This document shows, piece after piece, positions 1-11,020 of a DNA stretch of 64,000 nt. The notes under the pieces are model-generated. The model was not told the DNA's origin, did no database searches, and saw nothing but the letters and a program-made list of their open reading frames with translations. Each line of letters opens with the position of its first letter. Within the stretch, counting starts at the first letter, position 1. The position numbers and the translations under genes are program-made. Where the stretch lies: positions 26,385,001 to 26,449,000 of the forward strand of contig NW_024467119.1 in NCBI RefSeq assembly GCF_017591425.1, in the 5' to 3' direction. The DNA is from Ochotona curzoniae (Eukaryota; Chordata; Mammalia; Lagomorpha; Ochotonidae).

Positions 1-345
1 GACTCTAAGTTGGACTATGTTAGCCAGTAGACCTTGGAAGGATTTTCGCATCCTTGGAGCATTAAAATCAACAGCATTTCAGAATTACTGAACTATTGAA
101 ACCACTGAAGTAGAACCTTTGGAACATGCTCCACATCAGGCCCCTGGAAGACATCAGGTGGCCATTCCCCATCCCCAGGTACTAAGATGGTTGGGAGACT
201 GGGTGCTGCTTCTACCCTTATCAACCTCCTGCCCCCAGATACAGGAGTAAGAAAAAGAAAATTTGGACACAGTAGTCTCATTCACTTTCTTCTAATCATC
301 AACCCTTCCCCATCCTGATCAACTATGTAAACATCACCATAAAAA
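1..345 (+). mobile_element. 3' end of VNTR-family retroposon, cut by window start
   Basis: The sequence aligns by eye along its whole length with 62525-62880, including the shared stretches ggaacatgctccacatcagg and tgatcaacta(t/c)gtaaacatcacc, and ends in an A-rich tail near 340. The left part of the element lies outside the window. It reads antisense to PTPN13. Confidence 0.7.
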
Positions 346-359
346 ATTAAATTGGCAGA

Positions 360-540
360 GTGAAAGCATCATATACTGGAGCTCAGCAGACCTGAATTCA
401 TAATGTAGCTCTGTTATGAATTACAATTTTGCATCTCCTTTGGCAAACCAAACTATTTTGCTTGGGTGTCTGAAAATGAGCTGTCTGGCTGAAATGGTCC
501 AATTCCTTCCAGTTCCAAACTCAATGATATTCTAAGGCCG
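360..540 (+). repeat. MIR remnant
   Basis: A diverged MIR core reads left to right: ctggagctcagcagacctgaattc, then a tagctctgttatgaatt segment and tctgaaaatgag at the right end. Confidence 0.45.
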
Positions 541-884
541 GCTCACCCCAGGCTTGCTGAAGAGATTCTGTGTGGGTGATTTGGGTAAAAACTCATGTTA
601 AGAGCACGGGACCTGGGCTCAGGTATGGTTTATGCATGTGAAGGTGAAGCAGACAACCATATTTCAATGAATTCAATGATCCTCATTACCTACCTAGAAG
701 GGCATAATGAAATTGAGCAATTTCATTTCTTTTAGTTGTTCTATTAACTGATATATTAGTTGGTTATATTAGTTGTTATATTAACTGGATCACATTTACA
801 AATTTTTTTTAGAAGCAACATGCAATGGAGAATTTTACACTGGAGCTATGGAAATCCACAATGGAAATCTGCAATCCTCACATG

Positions 885-1010
885 ATGGGAATGCAATCAC
901 TAACTAGTTATATGATCCTGGGTAAGCTATTAAATCTTCCCAAGCCCAAGCACATGTTTAGATAACATGTGTTCTAAGATTTCTTCTAATTCTAAAACTA
1001 CTGGAATTCA
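885..1010 (+). repeat. MIR remnant
   Basis: The segment tagttatatgatcctgggta followed by agctattaaatc and a ttctaattctaaaact end resembles the MIR core and its 3' flank. Weakly conserved. Confidence 0.4.
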
Positions 1011-1867
1011 TTAGCCACTGTCAAATTTAAAGACCACAAAAGCCACATAGGGAGTTTATACTGAAATGTTTTAAAACACAAATATTTTAAAAAGTGTACA
1101 ATAAAATGTGTACAGTAATAAGAGCTACTGTTCTGCTTGATTTACCGTTCATGAAAAGGATCTGCAGAGCCTACTTTTCATGAGAATTAAGTGATATAGA
1201 AGGGATTAGTACTATTTTCTGTTTTTTATTCTTTGTGTGCTAGTTAAAATCTTTGTAGTAGTAATTGGTATTTTTGTTTGCACAGGTAACATGAATTACC
1301 TCTTTAACGAAAAAAGAACACAAACTTCAGTCAGCTAGTTATTCAACTAAATATAGTTATTTCTTTTGAATTTAAGATTCCTAACATTCCTTTCAAATAA
1401 TGCTTTTGGTCTGACGCAAGTATGATTTATGATTAATTTCAAGGACAATAACAGGCTTAATTAATGTGGTACAAGTATTTCCACAATATACTAACTGTTT
1501 CACATTTTCTAGTTTAATTTTGTTGTAAAGTATCCTCTAAGGGGAAGATAGGTTATGATCTTTTTAAATGAAAATATTTTTGACAACTTTTCAACAGCAA
1601 GGACAAAAACCAGGATTTCAGGACAGAAACAGCCCTGTTTCAAACAATTCAAAGCATATTTTATTTTTAAAGAGACAGTTTTTCCTTTGTATCTCCTGTG
1701 AAAACCTTAAAATTTCAAAGTCTGGAAATCATGTATCATAACTAGTTAGCCTTTGAACAAATAAAGCTCTATAAAGACTGTAACATCTTTATAGAGGATG
1801 CACATTTGGGAAAAAATGTTGGTCCTTCTGAGTTTCAGTTACACACATACCACCTAAAAATATAATG

Positions 1868-2112
1868 GGCTGGGACTGGAGCTGTGGTGTCCTGGCCACT
1901 CCACTTCTGATTCAGCTCCCTGGTAGTTGCCTGGGAGAACAGTAAAGGATGGGCCAAAGCCTTTGGCCCTGAACTCTTATGGGAGATCCAAAAACTCCTG
2001 GCTCTCAGTTTTGGACCATCCCAGTTTTTGTAGCAGCCATATGGGGAGTGAACCAGTGGTTGGAAGATTCTTTCTCTCTGTATATCTGCCTTTCAAATAA
2101 ATTTTTTTTTTT
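1868..2112 (+). repeat. C-SINE, head truncated
   Basis: The tRNA-like head is mostly lost. The body runs from ccacttctgattcagctccc to atggggagtgaaccagtgg and ctgcctttcaaataaat, then an unusual T-run instead of the usual A-rich tail. Confidence 0.75.
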
Positions 2113-2296
2113 CAAAAAAGGATAATAGTTCCTATCTACTACAGTCTTATATTTTGTTATAGTAATCAACAATCACCCAAACAAAATATATTAGATATTG
2201 CAGTATAATTTAATAATATATTTCTATTCACACTTGATTTTTTTGTTGTTGTTGTTGTTAAATTATCAAATCAAGATCCAAGTGTAAGAATATTTC

Positions 2297-2582
2297 TGGT
2301 CTGGGCATTGGGCCTAGCAGTTAAGAAGCCCGTGTCTCATGATACAGTGCCTGGCCTCCAGGATACCTGCCCCCAGTTTCCCACTGATCCAAACCTTGAG
2401 GGGCAGTACCGACAGCTCAAGTAATTATGTTCCAACCACTTATATGAGTCACCTGGATTAAGTTCTTCCTCGTTTTAGCTTTTGCACAGACCTGGCAATC
2501 ATGAACATTTGGGGGAAAGAACCAGATGATGCGACCTCTGTCTCCCTCTGTCTTCCTGCCTATTGAATGAATCAAAATTTAA
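2297..2582 (+). repeat. Old C-SINE relative
   Basis: Starts gggcattgggcctagcagttaag and keeps the order of C-SINE landmarks (cactgatcc, catttgggggaaagaaccag, attgaatgaat tail), but is far more diverged than its neighbours. Confidence 0.55.
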
Positions 2583-2598
2583 AAATATGTATTTCAGT

Positions 2599-2950
2599 GG
2601 CCAGCCCCATGGTACAGTGGGTAAAGCTGCTGCCCACAATGCCAGTATGCCATGTGGGTGCCAGTTTGAGTCATGATTGCTCCACTTCTGATCCAACTCC
2701 TTGTTAATCTGACTAGGAAAGCAACAGAGGATGGGTGGCCCAAGTGCTTGGGCCCCTGCATAGATGTGTGAGACCTGGAGAAAGTTCCTGACTTGTGGCT
2801 TCGCCTGGTTCAGCCAGTCCTGGCTCTTTGGTCATTTGGGGAGTGAACCAATGGATGAAAGACTTCTCTGTTTTTCTCCCTCTTCCTGCTTCTCCCCCTT
2901 ACCCACTCCTCTCTGTAACTCTGATTTTTAAATAATTAAATATTGTTTTT
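2599..2950 (+). repeat. C-SINE, full length
   Basis: Head ccagccccatggtacagtgg, a B-box-like region at about 2660-2675, and body to ggggagtgaaccaatggatg. The CT-rich segment before the tail is expanded (2865-2915). Confidence 0.8.
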
Positions 2951-3049
2951 TAAAAGGTTGAATGGGAAATTAAACTTCTGAATTTTTATTTTGTGTTGGA
3001 ATGTTATCAGATCAAAATTATGCTATGATGCTTATGTAATGCATGCTCT

Positions 3050-3265
3050 TGCAGTCAGCAGATGATGACTCAAGTAACTGGATCCCTGTCATCAGTTGGG
3101 ATACCTGATCTGAGCCTCTAGCTCCTGGCTTCACTCAGCATGACCCAAGCCTGACATGTCCCAACCACAGCTGTTATGGCCATTTGGAGCGTGAACAGCA
3201 GATAGAAGCTTTTGTCTGTCTTTCTCTTGTTCTCTGTCCCTCTGCTTCTCAAAAAAAAAAAAAAA
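3050..3265 (+). repeat. C-SINE, 5' part missing
   Basis: Only the 3' two thirds are left, from the cagatgatgactcaag segment through ggccatttggagcgtgaac to a poly-A run at 3250-3266. Confidence 0.65.
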
Positions 3266-3311
3266 ATTAAAAGTTGAAAGTTAAAATGTACATTTTTCAT
3301 TAATTTTATTA

Positions 3312-3610
3312 AAAGATTGACTTTACTTTTATTTGAAAGGCAGATTTACATAGAGAAAGATCGTTTATCTTTTGGTTCACTTCCCAAATGGCTACAATAT
3401 CTGGAGCTAAGCAAATCCTAAGCCAGGAGCTTTTCCTGGGTCTTCCACATAGATGCAGGGGCCCAAGGACTTGAGCCAACCTCCATTACCTTCCCAGAAC
3501 ACAAGCAGAGAGCTTGGAAGTAGAGCAGCTGGGATATGAACCAGCATCCATATGGGATACCAGCACTTGCAAGTGGAGCATTAGCCTACTGTGTCACCAT
3601 GCCAACCCCT
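3312..3610 (-). repeat. C-SINE
   Basis: Reverse copy: the tttatttgaaaggcagattt tail comes first and tgtcaccatgccaacccc (the head) last. The catatgggatac segment just before the head is intact. Confidence 0.82.
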
Positions 3611-3624
3611 CATTACATTTTTTA

Positions 3625-3830
3625 AAAAATTTTTTATTGATTATATTGCATTATGTGACACAGTTTCATAGGCACTGGGATTCCCCCTACCCCTCCGCAA
3701 ACCACCCCCCATTGTGGATTCCTCCACCTTGTTGCAGTACCACAGTTCAAATTCAGTTGAGATTCTTTCATTGCAAGCATCTACCAAGCATAAAGTCCAG
3801 CATCTCCCTCATTACGTTTTAAAAACCCCT
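3625..3830 (-). mobile_element. L1 3' end
   Basis: Reverse-oriented 3' UTR tail of the pika L1, with tgacacagtttcataggcac and a C-rich polypyrimidine block. It matches the 3' end joined to the L1 at 43.4 kb and the forward copies at 8.8 and 12.7 kb. It abuts the preceding C-SINE. Confidence 0.7.
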
Positions 3831-4071
3831 CATACAGGAACATTTCATTAAGTTGCATGGTGTTTTTAAAAATACATGTTATATGCAAATTCTTAATATC
3901 TAAAACATTCAATGATTTCTTTCAAAATTTTAAGTTTTTAAAATCAATTTGGAGTTCCTAAATTGAAGAATATTACAAAAGCACAACTCAGATCCATGCT
4001 TAAATCTTAAGCACAGAGCAATAAACCTTTAGCAGATACAGGCAATTTGTGAATCAGAAATATTACACTGG

Positions 4072-4398
4072 GGGCCTGGCGGCGTGACCTAGTGGCTAAA
4101 GTCCTTGCCTTGAACACCCCGGGATCCCAGATGGGTGCCGGTTCTAATCCTGGCAGCTCCACTTCCCATCCAGCTCCCTGCTTGTGGCCTGGGAAAGCAA
4201 CAAAGGACAGCCCAAAGCTTTGGGACCCTGCACCTGTGTGGGATACCCAGAAGAAATTCCTGGATCCTGGCTTTGGGGTGGCAAAGCATCAGCCGTTGCG
4301 CTCACTTTGGGAGTGAATCATTGGACGGAAGATCTTCCTCTCTGTCTCTCCTCCTCTCTGTACATCTGACTTTCCAATAAATAAATAAATCTTAAAAA
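4072..4398 (+). repeat. Young C-SINE (pika-type) with perfect target-site duplication
   Basis: Complete copy from gggcctggcggcgtgacc to the aataaataaatctt tail. RNA polymerase III boxes are visible: A-box-like tgacctagtgg at 4086-4096 and B-box ggttctaatcc at 4140-4150. The 16-bp duplication agaaatattacactgg at 4056-4071 and 4399-4414 has no mismatch, so the insertion is recent. Confidence 0.93.
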
Positions 4399-5456
4399 AG
4401 AAATATTACACTGGAACGATGACCTTAAAGATGACTATGACCCTTAACTGGAACACTTCTTTGAATTAGGAAGCACCTAAAAATCTCCTTGAAGCAGTTG
4501 CATCCCAGGGTGTATTTAGAGCAGTAACAAGTTTTAATATTAAAAATAAACAGCATTATATCCAAGATTCTTAGTTGTTTTCTCTTGTAGCTATTTATGC
4601 TAATTAGCCTTTATCTACGTATCCAGAATATAATCTTATTCAATTGCATATACTGTGTTTTTGTGTGCTTCATATTTTTGAAACACAGCTTTTCCCTGGA
4701 ATAATAAGAATTTAGTATTTAAAATTTAGTATTTATATTCTTCACACTAATAATATGATTGATTGGCCACTTATTACCTAATCTACTTTTGGCAAGCCCA
4801 CTTTACCCATGGAATAACTTAGATTTGAAGAGACCACACCCAACTGCTTAAAGATCACACCACAACTAAATAGAAGTCATTCGAGAGTGTCTAACTCTAT
4901 GAACCAAAACGCTTTCATTTTAAAACTATGGGATTAAAATTTCATTCCAGACCCAACAGACTGTCATCTTCAGGAGCTGTGCCCTGCACTGTGTTTTGAA
5001 ACTGTTAATTTGGGATGCACTGCTCCGGCACTCTGCTATTCTGCCTCCCTAGCTGTGCAGATTTTGACTGCTTCTCATGGATGTCAGTCATTTACTGAAC
5101 CCTCTTATGAGGCAGTGAGTGACGATGGTGCTGTAGAGGACGAAAAAGAAGTAGAGAACATGTCTCCAAGCCCTGAGAAGCATACAAAATAAAAACATAC
5201 AACTCGAAACATCATGAGACTGTATATCAACAATGGACTGGGCAGGTTTCACAGGAGTGATTTTGTAGAAGCAGGGTACTTTGATTAGGGAGTTGAGGGA
5301 AGGAAAAACATAAATTCGCAAAGAAGCAAGAAACTAACATGTATTTCAAGGTTTTGAAAATGAGACTTTTAGGATGGTTTAATGACCCTTCTTTATTTCA
5401 AAAACACAATTTTAGGTACTTCAATTTAATTCTCTCTCAAATACAAAGTTACTAAC

Positions 5457-6005
5457 CTTCCACATTCATGGCTTCTCTCAGAACTTGAAGTTTCTTTTGT
5501 CTCTCTCGGATCCGGTCCAAAGCACTTGATATTGCAGAGGAGTTGGGCAACTCTGCATCTGGTTTCTGAGGACCAAAGAGATCCAAGGCTATGCTTCCGT
5601 CTGAGTATCTTGCCTCTTTCTTCCTAGGAGTGGTTGATGTCCTTCCGGTCACCGTCGCAGGGTGACAGCGACGATATCCTCCGATCTCTCCAGAAGAGGA
5701 GTCTCTGTCTGTCGTGCACAGCAAGTCCATGGATGAAGCCCAGATCTTTTTCTTTGGGAGTCCTTCAATGCCTTGAAGAGGTTTTTTTTCTGGACCACTG
5801 CTTTTGAATGGATAATGGGAGTCAGTATTTTCAGTATCTTCATGTCCAGAATTGAGATCTGATGAGATGTCCTTGAAATACTCCTCTTCATCTTGTGTGT
5901 CTCTGATGGACAGAAATCCCATGGACTTACTAAGCCCTTTGTTAAGGAAAGTCTGAGAGAATGGAGCCTTGTGTATGTCTAGTACATCAGATGTAGTGCT
6001 TCTTC
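5457..6005 (-). CDS. PTPN13: PTPN13 exon 7, linker and start of coiled coil, residues 212-394
   Basis: 549 bp, phase 1 at both ends (183 codon equivalents). The acceptor is cttatcattccag and the donor AAG|gttagt. Landmarks in order: SDVLDIHK, FLNKGLSKSMGFLSI (residues 231-245), KKKIWASSMDLLC, TSTTPRKKEARYSDGSIALD, FGPQK (355-359), and a charged heptad-like run SALDRIRERQKKLQVLREAM near 371-390 that predicts a coiled coil. The linker before it is Ser/Thr-rich and poorly conserved. Compared with my memory of the human protein, about five residues are missing between FGPQK and ELP (here only PDA, codons at 5554-5562), and one Glu is added in DEEEYF. The next residue begins with G and continues in exon 8, outside the window. 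Neither FERM nor PDZ sequence is present here. Confidence 0.96.
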
Positions 6006-6674
6006 CTGGAATGATAAGAATCTATGATGTATGCATAGAATGTTTAGAAAATAAACTGGACTGTAACCCACGATGGACAATGAGCCTGGTGGCAATATCC
6101 CAATTTCTACAAATGAAGGATCAGTGCTCTTATTGGATGAATAATCATGATAGTGGAAGTCGAAAGAGACACTATGCTTTTGTAACTATCCAGAGTAAAA
6201 AGTCTCTTAGCTAATAAAATAGACAACATATTTTGAGTAGTATTTTATATTCACCAAAGGTGAATATTAAAAAAATAGATAAAAGTGTCTGACTATCATG
6301 AAATGATTTGGGTTACTAGCAGGATATACAGTGTTCTCCTTTAACTTCTAAAGGTATAACTGAAACATGTATTACATTATTTTAAAGCCCTAGTATAATC
6401 TGGTTTGCTAAATAAATATGTTCAAATAAGTAACAACATATTCTGACCATACAGTGGACAGAAAAATGGTGACATTAAGAATTTGTAAGTTTCAAAGTTT
6501 TATTATACTTAACTGTGCTTTTATAAACTTTCACTGGATTTGAAATTCACATAACTTCAAAATCGGATGAAGATGTTGGCTTGGGATCACTGCAATGCTC
6601 TTTAGACAGGCCTCTCACCCTGCCTCTACTCTGTTCCTCAAACTATTCCCCACGTAGCTCGGCAACCAGCACTG

Positions 6675-6785
6675 CTGCCTTCCCAGGCATACTAGTAGGA
6701 AGATGGATCAGAAGCAGCCAGATCAAGTGCCTCCTATAACTGACACTCTTGTATGAGGTGTGGGTGTCCCAAGCAACAGCTTATT
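6675..6785 (-). repeat. C-SINE fragment
   Basis: Only the middle part remains: gctgccttcccaggcatact followed by gatggatcagaagcagcc, in reverse. It lies in intron 6 about 670 bp upstream of exon 7. Confidence 0.55.
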
Positions 6786-7084
6786 AATCCTGTTAGTATA
6801 CAGCTGGCCTCCAGGACTATCTTTGAGAAATAAACATTCCTTGCTATGTTTAACAAGTCTTAGTGGCATAACTGTACTTCATATAAAACCTAAACTAATT
6901 TCAGTTTTGCCACTTGAATCCTTCCAAGTCTTGTTTCTACCTTTTCCATTCGTTCCATATCACAGGTTTTTATGTTGCAGTGTCTTAGGCGTTAGGGTCT
7001 TTGTACATACTCATCCTTTGTCCTGAACATGGCTTCAGATTTTTCTCAAGATTGATTACTTATCATCCTACACTGTTGTCTTTA

Positions 7085-7370
7085 ATTAATTAATTTTATT
7101 TATTTAAAAGGCACAGAGGAAGAGAGAGAGTGAGAACTCTTCTGTCTGGTGGTTCAAAACCCAAATGATTGCAACAGCTAGGACTGGGACAGACAGAAAT
7201 CAGGAACCAAGAATTCAACTGATGTCTCTCTTATGGGTCATAGGGAACCAACTTCTTTGCTGCCTGCCTGAGCATGCATTTACAGGAAGCTGGACTGGCA
7301 AGAGCCAGGATTGGATCCAATAAGGGATGACGGTGTCCTAAGTAGTCAGTAACCCCTGCAAACAACCGAT
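7085..7370 (-). repeat. C-SINE
   Basis: Reverse copy starting with the ttaattaatttta tail and ending near gtagtcagtaacccctgc. Moderately diverged. Confidence 0.72.
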
Positions 7371-7782
7371 TTTTAACTAGAAATCTGTCACACAAGTGTA
7401 TTTGGTCTTCAGTGTAATATCAAACATCACTTTCCTTTAGGTAATGTTTGTTTACTATCACTGTACTAATGCTGAGGCTTGCAACTGCTAACAAGGCAGC
7501 TCCTCAATAATTACTGCTTTATAGCTGCTGACTTTATTTTTGTCTTAATGCAAATTAATTAGCTAGCAAGATATTTCAGTTGAAATTTATTTAAAGTCTA
7601 GAAAGTTATTTTAAATTCTGGAAGGCAGTACAAAATGAAAATGAAAAGAATGCACTTAAAACTCACACTAACTTTTTTACTCTGCTCTCACAAAATGAGG
7701 GACCTAAAATAATTAATGAAAATTTAAAAGATATGTTTATTTTGTTATTAAAAACTGAAACCCATTTATAATTTTTCTTAAA

Positions 7783-8088
7783 TTTTTTTAGATTTATTTC
7801 TTCATTTGAAAGGTGGGATTACACAGAGGGAGAAGCACAGACATAGAACAATCTTACATTGGCTGGCTCATTCCCCAAATGGTCAGAGCTGTGCCACACT
7901 GAAGCTTTATATGGATCTCTCGCGTGGTGTAAGGGCCATAGCACTTGTGCCAATTTCCACTGCTTACCCAGACACATTTGCAGGGAGCTGGATTGGAAGC
8001 AGAGCAACTGGGACTTGAACAGAGCCCATATGGGATACTGGCACTACAGGTGGTAGTTAAATATGCTCTGTCACAAAGCCAGTCTCAC
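7783..8088 (-). repeat. C-SINE
   Basis: Reverse copy, tail at 7783-7815 and head at gtcacaaagccagtc. The segment agagcccatatgggatactg is well kept. Confidence 0.8.
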
Positions 8089-8753
8089 AATTATTTCCTA
8101 GCATGCATATCTATGAACTTTTTAAAGATCCCTTAAATGTCACATTTATGACTCAAATTTCTCTGTGAATTTAAGAATCATATTTTAATAGGCAAGTTAA
8201 AATCTCATGGCAATTCCTTATAAGAAATGGTATGAGTCATAGTCTTGAATAGATAATAGAGAACTGAGCTAGAAAATCAAGCTGGGAGAGTAGTTACACT
8301 CCCAAGAAAATAAGGTAAAATGTCAATGAAGTATGAAACAAGGTTTAAAATGATATGGATGTATTAGAGGCACTCCAAACCACAAAAACATTAAAGGAAA
8401 ACACTGATTATGAATGAAGGGAGAGAAGCAGTAGCAAGAATGTGTTATTTGCAGTCAGTGGGCTTCTCCAGTGGATCTATTAGCCTAGGATTGCTTTTGC
8501 TTACTCTTTGGAGGAAAAAAGATATAAGTTTGGGCAGGCACATGGGTATAAGTTTAAGAAGCAGATTTTAGCGGATACAAACACATTATTTCTAAGTCAA
8601 TATTCCTAAATGGCAGAAGTCTCATTGCATTTGCCATGTTAATTATGCTTACTATCTTCAACTAGAGAAGTGGGCATATAATTATCCAACATTGCACATT
8701 TTTTCCTACAAAAAAAATTCACACAAAATAAAAATGTAACATTAAAAAAAAAT

Positions 8754-9042
8754 TTGTTGGGGCTTTTAACTGACCGGGACTTTACTCTGTTAGCTCTACC
8801 TTCAGACTAGAGAAGGTCTCCCCAAGAAGCCGCTGAACTTATCTGGACAATAAGATGCTGGACTCTATGCTAGGTATCTGCTTGCAATGAAGGAATCTCA
8901 ACTGAACTTAATCTGTGGTTATGCAGCAAGGGGGAGGAATCCACCATAGGTGGAGGGCTGTGGGAGGGATGGGGGGAATCCCAGTGCCTATGAGACTGTA
9001 TCACATAATACAATGTTATTAACAATAAAAAAATAAAAAAGA
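8754..9042 (+). mobile_element. L1 3' UTR end
   Basis: Forward copy with cttttaactgaccgggac, then ggtggagggctgtgggaggg (polypurine), tgcctatgagactgtatcac and an A-rich tail. The same order of blocks is seen in reverse at 43480-43760. Confidence 0.72.
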
Positions 9043-9101
9043 TTTATCTATATATTGTGGATCAGCACTGGTGCAAATATATTTTTATAAAAGTTTATTT
9101 T

Positions 9102-9393
9102 AGGAGCCAGTGCTATGACATAGCAGGTTAAGCTGCTCTGTGCAGCACCAGCTTCCCATCTGGGTGTCCAGCCTGGCTGCTCCACATCCAGTCATGCTCC
9201 CTGCTAAAGGCTGGAGAATAGGCGCAGATGATGGTTCAAATCCTTTGGTCCCTTAACCCACATGAGAGACCCACAGTCTGGGTCCTCATGAGAGACCCAC
9301 AGTCCTGGCTTGTGGCCATTTGGGGAGTGCATCAGTAGATGGAAGGTCTCTATTTCTCTCTTTAACTCTGCCTGTCAAATAAATAAATACATT
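9102..9393 (+). repeat. C-SINE with internal 26-bp duplication
   Basis: Head ccagtgctatgacatagcag. The segment catgagagacccacagtc occurs twice, at 9261-9278 and 9287-9304, giving a local tandem duplication not seen in the other copies. Confidence 0.8.
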
Positions 9394-9510
9394 CTTTTAG
9401 AAGTTGCATTTCATATATTTTATACCTTTTATGATCTGTGTTACTTTAGAATTTACTGTGTATGGGTGACATGGTTGCTTCTTTAGTTTACTATTGTTCA
9501 CAGCTGTTGC

Positions 9511-9790
9511 TTATACTCCCATTAAACTAGGGTATTTTGGTTTTTACTTGTTAACTTATTTGGTAAAGCATTAAGTTAATGTGAATTTAATTTTTACTAG
9601 CTAACTTCTTATTTGGTGAAGCGCTAAGTAATGAGATTTTAAAAGATGTTATCTCAAAAACTTAAAAAACGGGGGGAGGAGGAGAAAGGGTAGGATGGGG
9701 CGAAGGGGAGGAAATGAAGAAGAAAACATCGTATTCTTAGAATTGTATCTACCTACTATATTGTATCTGTTAAAAACTAATTAAAAAATA
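9511..9790 (+). repeat. Unclassified interspersed repeat, purine-rich 3' part
   Basis: Shares block order with 25736-25965: a gtttttacttg(t/c)taa segment, atctcaaaa, a G/A-rich stretch, then agaattgtatctac. Possibly the 3' UTR of an older lagomorph L1. I cannot name it. Confidence 0.4.
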
Positions 9791-9792
9791 AA

Positions 9793-10087
9793 GAAGATTT
9801 CATTTACTCAAGAGTTACAGAGAAAGAAGGAAAGATATAGAAAAAAATCTTCCATCTGCTAGTTTACTCCCCAGATGGCCACAGCAGCAAGGCTGGAGCC
9901 ACGAGCTTCTTCTGGTTCTCACATATGGGTGGCAGGGGCCCAGGCACTTGGGTCATTTGCATGGTTTTCCTGACACATTAGCAGGGAGCTGGATCAGAAG
10001 TAGAGTAGCTGGAACTTGAACTGGTGCCCATATGGGATGTTGGAGACCTACCTGGAGGCTTTATCTGCTCTGCCACAATGCTAGCCC
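9793..10087 (-). repeat. C-SINE
   Basis: Reverse copy inserted directly after the preceding repeat. It keeps tggtgcccatatgggatgt and the head ctgccacaatgctagccc. Confidence 0.82.
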
Positions 10088-10829
10088 ATGAAATATTTTT
10101 CATAATTCGGCTCTGGCAATTATACATTGTACTAAATAATCATATAATTGCACAGCATCATGGTTATTTTATGTTACTAAAGCATTAGGGAAGAATTTTT
10201 CACTTATCTAGGAACTCAAAGGGAGAGTTCAAATGCAAAGGTGAGGAGAAACAATTCCAGGATCACATAAATCTACCACTCTAGTGAATATAATCTATTT
10301 TTTTTAATACTAGCGCCATTTAACAATTATATTGGAGACTAAAATTGTGCAATTTCTCCAACTGCTTTCCAAACCACTGTAAACATGTCTCCAGGTTACT
10401 AAATGGCTAATAAACAACAATGGAATGATGGAATAAGTATATCTCACTATCTGGTGTGAGTGCTGGAATTAGAGTTTGATAAAGGGATTTGTTATTTTTT
10501 CCACTGGAAGCTCTGACTTTGGAGCTATAATTAAACTATTTCTGGTGAAACGTTCCTTGATGCTTTTCATCCTGGTAGAGGCAGGTGCTCCTTCTACTTC
10601 ACATTCAATTCATCCTGGACTTCAATTTGGACAACTGTCTGGCTGTGTTAACATTCTCCATGTATTCTGTATGTCACCACTTCCATTCCCTTCCCCTCCC
10701 TCGCCTCCAACCGAAACAGTAGGATAAGTTCACTCCTTTTTGTGTATTTTCAATTCCTGAAAAATAGATTCCCAAAGCATCCTTGATGAATGGATTGATT
10801 ATGCAACTGTTTGAACCTCTTAAAGCAAA

Positions 10830-11020
10830 TTTAGGTAGCACAGTCTACCAGAAAGACTCCTGTCAACTGGTCTGAGTTTTAATTCTATTTTTCTATTCAA
10901 TTCAGGGATTTGGGAAGGCCATATAATACCCATTTTTTCCCTCCATCTACAAAAATGTGATATGATTTATTATATCTTCTCTGAGATGACAGGAAAATGA
11001 ATGAATACATATGAACTATG
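10830..11020 (+). repeat. MIR remnant
   Basis: Diverged MIR: ctggtctgagttttaattct, then tctacaaaaatgtgatatg and gatgacaggaaaatgaatga. Confidence 0.4.

Larger units (their letters stand above)
1..5456 (-). other. PTPN13: PTPN13 intron 7 (part)
   Basis: The first 5.4 kb of the intron after exon 7, phase 1. It continues beyond the window, where exon 8 must start with the rest of a G-initial codon. It holds a VNTR-family retroposon end, MIR remnants, six C-SINEs and an L1 3' end. 1010-1860, 3831-4055 and 4415-5456 show nothing recognisable. Confidence 0.88.

Noticed and set aside
4072..4150. tRNA gene suggested by A and B boxes
   Set aside because: The boxes belong to the tRNA-derived C-SINE head. 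There is no complete cloverleaf.
5649..5891. 80-codon minus-strand frame inside PTPN13 exon 7
   Set aside because: Out-of-frame shadow of the true coding frame.
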